NCBI GenBank assembly: GCA_008508345.1
Contig: QNGE01003733.1
Span: 6,779-70,778 of the forward strand
Direction: 5' to 3'
Length of the DNA stretch: 64,000 nucleotides
Source: Paragonimus westermani
Taxonomy: Eukaryota > Platyhelminthes > Trematoda > Plagiorchiida > Troglotrematidae
Below the pieces are notes generated by a model, which was given only the letters and a program-made list of their open reading frames with translations, was not told the origin of the DNA and did no database searches. Both the position numbers and the translations under genes were made by a program. Shown here piece after piece: positions 59,946 to 64,000 of this stretch. Positions within the stretch are counted from its first letter, which is position 1, and every line of letters begins with the position of its first letter.

Positions 59946-60766
59946 TCATGGCAACCTGACCGGTTGTTTCAACCACTTCTGTGCACATAACGTCGGTTGG
60001 TAAGTTCGAATGAGCATCGCTTCGCAGAAGGCTAGTAACAGTATGTTGAATGAGTTAACTGGGTCAACTTGATGACGTGTTTTCATGAGGTGTTTAGCGA
60101 TCGATGATGTTGGATTTCGAGTAGTCAATGCGTCAAGTTGGGACTGGTACGTCATCTGATGTTTCAACCACTTCGGGATGTGTTCGGCGACTCGCTTTGC
60201 TAGTTGTCGGTCTGTTCTGCAATTGCAACCACAGGTGAACTGGTACACACGGTTGGCTGCATCCGAGTCGGATTAGCCTGTCACAGCGACCGAAGCCAAA
60301 GGACGCCTGCGTTTATCCATCACTGCACTTGGCTTGCGTTGCACCAATTGCAGTTCCACCAATACACCACGTATCCAGTGTAAACCCGAAGGAATAAGAC
60401 CGGGAGGTGTGCCAATGGGGCCTTTGTGTCCAGCCGGCCAATGCTGGTTAGCCACTTGAACTGGTACGTGAACTGGTACACAACATGCGAGACAGAACAG
60501 TTTGACAAACCACTTTTGCGTTTACGGAGAACTGGTCCACTAATGGTATGAAATAAGCGCAACTGAGCAGCCGCATACGTTCGAGCCAGGGAAGATTTTA
60601 ATTTGTGCTTTATGTCGTTGACTAGGTGATCACCCTTGAATGGCAAGAATAGGCAAATATCCTTCTTTTGAGCCGTCAGTACAGGCTCAGTGCTCTTCTT
60701 CACCGTATTATATGCATCAATGAATTTGTCGGAGTATCCATTTGTTAGTAAAGTTCGCCCGAACAA
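59946..60766 (-). mobile_element. Penelope-like element remnant with a nested insertion
   Basis: Minus-strand relic of the end of a Penelope-like ORF: LTNGYSDKFIDAYNTVKKS (RT thumb), FLPFKGDHLVNDIKHKL (linker), then SVSHVVYQFT, where the nuclease domain should start. That reading is interrupted by a 218-bp insertion (60250-60467) and resumes as VYQFTCGCNCRTDRQLAKRV, AEHIPKWLK, SSIAKHLMKTRHQVDP and TYQPTLCAQK. The Y-I-G half of the GIY-YIG motif is deleted between CNC and RTDRQ. With the deletion and insertion it cannot be active. It differs in sequence from the plus-strand copy at 31.4-33.1 kb, so it belongs to another subfamily. Confidence 0.85.
60250..60467 (-). mobile_element. 218-bp insertion with 15-bp target-site duplication
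   Basis: The block is bounded by two copies of GTGAACTGGTACACA (60235-60249 and 60468-60482), which belong to the interrupted Penelope frame and so are a target-site duplication. A 10-base partial repeat gaactggtac sits just inside the right copy. On the minus strand the insert has a frame containing GLHWIRGVLVELQLVQRKPS. A duplication of about 15 bp without terminal inverted repeats fits a short non-LTR or SINE insertion; no poly(A) is visible. Family unknown. Confidence 0.7.
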
Positions 60767-61274
60767 GTGAAGAGAGTGTGAATAAGATTAGAACCGGAAG
60801 CTCTCTGTATCATGAGAACGGTCTTTCACCTACTTGAGGTGAGCTGTGCAGAACCAGACTTTTGAAGACTACATTAACCACACATCAAAATGACCGTTCT
60901 GAAATTATTGAGAAACGTACGAATCCGTCTGAAAACTGTGTGATACTGACAGTTACACAAAGTGTTAGGTTTCGTTATTTTTAATCGCATAGGGTCGCCT
61001 GCTGAAGGTAGGTTTGCAGTACTTCAAAACTTGTGAGCATTCTCCAAAACGGCAAGGGACGCGATGTGGACTTCGTGACACGGGACCTACAGATATCAAT
61101 AACCAGCGAACTCGGTGTTTTGTGATAGCTGAGTATCATTCACGAGCGACTAGTCTTGTGAGCCGCTCAATCGCTCTAACACAGGTTCCTGACTCTGTTC
61201 TTGAGCATTTCCTCTGTTCTTTTCAATGAAAACCTTTCCACACTTTTTGGACTACTGATATATTGTTTTTCAAG

Positions 61275-61355
61275 GACAGTCTTGGTGCATGTGGTTGGTC
61301 CACCATCGACAACTGTTCCAGTTTCAGCTTGAGTGAAGAAAGTGTCACAACTAAG
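61275..61355 (+). CDS. Probable short exon of the dixin-like gene
   Basis: An 81-bp plus-strand segment, exactly 27 codons, phase 0 to 0, with a good acceptor (atatattgtttttcaag) and a perfect donor (GTAAGC). The peptide opens DSLGACGWSTIDNCSSFSL and ends SEESVTTK. It is frame-neutral and compatible with the phase-0 end of the exon at 55546, so it can belong to the same gene. Serine-rich, no domain. Confidence 0.42.
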
Positions 61356-62411
61356 GTAAGCAAACCTTGACCCTTAGGTTATGAATTTGAGTTTCTCAGC
61401 TGCTACACCAATTGCAGTTGCGCGACTCAAAATTCTGACAATTTTGCAACCTAGAACAAAGAAAGTGACCGACACAAACCAGTCCTTGTTTGTTTGGTTT
61501 CTTGATGTATTCGGCAGAGGTCAATGAAGAAATCAGTACTGAGAAGTAAATGCATTTACGTGAAACTGTAGTAGGTGGTCTGCAACAGCCATGTGTATGT
61601 CATATCTACATCACACCTGTAAAGCGATGTCAATGAATACTGGTGATTCTTTGTTCAACAGTGTACGTAAGTGCACATAACACCAATCAGCCGGACCTAA
61701 TTTCAACGCTGTTTAAATCACAACATCCCATTTTCTGCCAAGTGTCTCACGACTTAGCCTACTGGGACTAAATCCAACTCGTCATGAATAATTAACCCTT
61801 TTTGGGTTCCAGTTTGAAACAGCTTCATTTCTCACTTGTCAATGAATGGAAACAGCATTTTTGACGTTTCTACTTTTTCCTCATCTAATCGAGAGCATTA
61901 AGAACATTCTGGTGATAATGGCGTCCATCTTGTAACGTTGTGATCATCTGAGTTCTTGTTCACCATCATTCAACCGAATTGAAGTATTATACAAACCCCT
62001 ACAGTTTAACGTAAACCATCCAGATTATAATCACCGTTAATCTGCTGTATAAAACGGGTCATTCAGAGTTCAGCAGCGTAATCAGTCTCTGCTTTGAAAA
62101 GTGTTCTAATTCACTCGGTTTATTCATTCGTTTACGAGTTCCTGGCATATCCAATTTTTGGTCAGATGAGCTTGGTTCCAAACTGTTAAAAATGCTGTCC
62201 ACGGGTGATTAAATTTTAACCTTTCAAACGATCATTCTCGGGAATTTTGCCACATTTTGGTGAACCCATCTACTCGACCGCTGTTTGGTGTATGCTCTCA
62301 CTCGGCCGTTCAAACTCATATCGTTTAAGATAGTGCATTCAAGCGTCCTCATTTAAACTTCTTTATATGTTCACATTATTTTTTTCGTCTGTGCATTCTC
62401 TGTTTACTTAG
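61356..62411 (+). other. Intron between two short candidate exons
   Basis: GTAAGC to tttacttag. No repeat or frame of note. Confidence 0.35.
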
Positions 62412-62477
62412 ATTTCATCGGATTCCACCGAACTCTCCCCAAGCCTACAAAATAGTATGTTCCCCACGAAAGCAGTG
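62412..62477 (+). CDS. Probable short exon of the dixin-like gene
   Basis: A 66-bp plus-strand segment, exactly 22 codons, phase 0 to 0, acceptor gcattctctgtttacttag, donor GTGAGT. The peptide is ISSDSTELSPSLQNSM then FPTKAV. Ser-rich like its neighbour, frame-neutral, and could be an alternative exon. Support comes from paired strong splice sites and phase, not from homology. Confidence 0.42.
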
Positions 62478-63468
62478 GTGAGTAGTAGCCGGTTATATTT
62501 TCTTGTATCCGTTTCTCCGGTTCCGCGGCCAGAATTTCTTCTGAAAACTGCTTGGTCTTTACGTTTTAGTCGCTTTTGTCGTCGGTTTTGATGTCGATCA
62601 TTTGGTATCTTGTCCGCCATTCCAAAACGCAGTCCTTCAGTTGTGTCATGAATATCGAGCAGCATTTTGCGTGGCGTGTTGTCCCATTCAGCATACGTGC
62701 ATCACCAAATGGCCTGAATTCCCGAGGCCTTTTACATCAGCAGCTGTTCTGAACAGTAGCCTTACTACGTACCCTTCTTGTGTACAAATTGCATATTTTC
62801 CTTCTGACATGTACACGTCGATTGATCCTGGACATGTACGCTTACCTGGCTGGGTGTTTATTCTATTGTTCACCGCGCAGATGGAGTGAACATGTAATCT
62901 CTTGGTGATTGGCAGAAGGTTTTTGGACGGATATTGATAGTAACAGCGCCGCTGTTTACCCAGTCTGGATGACCGACTGGAATCTTTCCTACACTTTGGA
63001 CTGTTCACACTGATCTACCAAATGACTGAAAATGTCTCATCAGAACTACGATCTGTTCTGTAGATTGGTTAGTGGTACCGGCGTTGTTTACCAATCATGC
63101 ATCTGCAAGTTCCGGCCCCAATCACCTTGACCGTTCCTGTTGCCTAGGTTTATGCAGCTCCGCAGTTTCACCCAGGTCATTTATGACCCACTATCAAGTG
63201 GCAGCAGATGCATTGTTATGAGGCAGTTCGAAAGTCTACTTAATCTCAGCAAGCTGTTTTGGGGTTAAGTGCCCCCGGAATTCTTCTCTCACTTAACAAC
63301 GCAAATAATCTTACAAGACATTACTCGACAGCTAGCATTATGCTGGCGGTGTACCGGTTGAACTTTGCCAGTCTAGCAACTTTTGGACTAAACACTGAAG
63401 CATTCGGTTGCAGGCGACCGTAACTGTTCTTTAAATGTACTGACTATTTTATCTCGGCGTACTTTTAG
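62478..63468. other. Unassigned; DIX domain searched for and not found
   Basis: The frames at 62602-62889 (plus) and 62688-63008 (minus) were read for the start of a DIX domain and do not show it. Confidence 0.35.
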
Positions 63469-63533
63469 GGAACGCCAGGCTGGAAACTGTCGACTCAAGT
63501 ATAGTTGTTTCGGAATTACCTACATGAAAGGCT
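63469..63533 (+). CDS. Candidate exon near the right edge
   Basis: A 65-bp plus-strand segment, acceptor tctcggcgtacttttag, donor GTAAGT. Phase 2 in, phase 1 out. The peptide is ERQAGNCRLKYSCFGITYMK plus a Gly. The R-x-x-G-N-x-R pattern and basic strand faintly recall the middle of a DIX domain, but the match is too short to claim. It does not join directly to the phase-0 end at 62477; an exon between them would be required. Confidence 0.32.
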
Positions 63534-64000
63534 GTAAGTTGCTTTACTTAAAATTCTTAGTTGCAACAAACTCAAGAATACGCATAAAAAATACTACGGG
63601 ATTAGAAAAATGGTGTTGCTATACAAACAGCCCAAAGTGAGTCAAAGACTTGGTTTCCACTCGGGTAGTTTACAGCAACTTACGTTTGTTTCCTTAATCT
63701 AACCGGTGTACGTACTGCGCGTTTTGACACCTCTTGGTTCCAATTAGAAAGCTTCTGGTGAGGGATGGCAATCTGCGTTTGGTTCGTTCGTTTGTCCTGC
63801 ACCCTTTCCGGAGCTTCCTCGGTAGGCCGGCACTGGTCAACCAGATGGCTGGATGATATTCATTTCCTGTTTGTTTCTGAATTCGCGCCCAACAAGCTGC
63901 AAAGATTAAATCAATAACAACCATTTTATTTCTCTGATAGCCTAACTGTCAACAGTGCTCAACTCATGCGGTAAGCAAGGTCAACTAATGTTTGTTGTTA
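63534..64000. other. Right edge; nothing supported
   Basis: A minus-strand frame at 63694-63924 has a basic middle (RTNERTKRRLPS) but no recognised domain or borders. The window ends inside what may still be the dixin-like gene. Confidence 0.3.

Larger units (their letters stand above)
55547..61274 (+). other. Large intron or several; holds an antisense Penelope relic
   Basis: 5.7 kb between phase-compatible exons. The rest of a dixin coiled coil would be expected here but I could not identify its exons. Frames at 57623-58030, 58105-58437 and 59189-59401 lack motifs or good borders. The relic at 59946-60766 is on the opposite strand. Confidence 0.4.

Noticed and set aside
1..64000. CRISPR arrays, operons, ribosome binding sites, rRNA genes or viral genes
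   Set aside because: None seen; the window has eukaryotic intron-exon structure and retroelement relics only.

Overview
This window reads as a piece of a eukaryotic nuclear genome, most likely a flatworm and probably a digenean fluke. No bacterial-type genes are visible: the open frames are short, AT-rich spacer dominates, and the coding pieces that can be supported are small exons with GT/AG borders and matching codon phases. The fluke call rests on the mobile-element relics (Penelope-like with a GIY-YIG domain, an RTE-type relic, a CR1/Jockey-type relic) and is an inference.

Layout. Left end (0.8-4.9 kb): a minus-strand chain of three phase-compatible exons of an unrecognised gene, interrupted by an exact 542-bp duplication whose first copy begins right after the only N in the window (3643). 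From 7 to 19 kb: mostly spacer, with isolated candidate exons on both strands and a foldback pair of a dispersed repeat carrying a tRNA-like segment (10564-10884). At 20.05-21.24 kb: a decayed CR1/Jockey-type reverse transcriptase. From 22.9 to 29.4 kb: several minus-strand exons with good splice sites, belonging to one or more genes I cannot name with confidence (one pair faintly recalls ribophorin II), with a plus-strand candidate exon among them. At 31.4-33.1 kb: a broken Penelope-like element. From 33 to 41 kb: mostly empty. At 41.5-42.3 kb: an RTE-type relic.

Right third (43.9-62.5 kb, perhaps to the window end): the best gene, on the plus strand. Three exons with matching phases (0-1, 1-1, 1-0) build a calponin-homology domain that most resembles dixin (DIXDC1), a Wnt-pathway protein. 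It is followed by a Ser/Arg/Pro-rich linker exon, further linker exons and the start of a helical segment. The expected C-terminal DIX domain was not found, and neither was a start-codon exon. A minus-strand Penelope-like relic lies in one of its introns and itself carries a 218-bp insertion flanked by a 15-bp target-site duplication.

Limits: exons were called by eye from splice sites, phase and protein-like reading, so single short exons are uncertain and some will be chance. No homology search, RNA evidence or repeat library was available.
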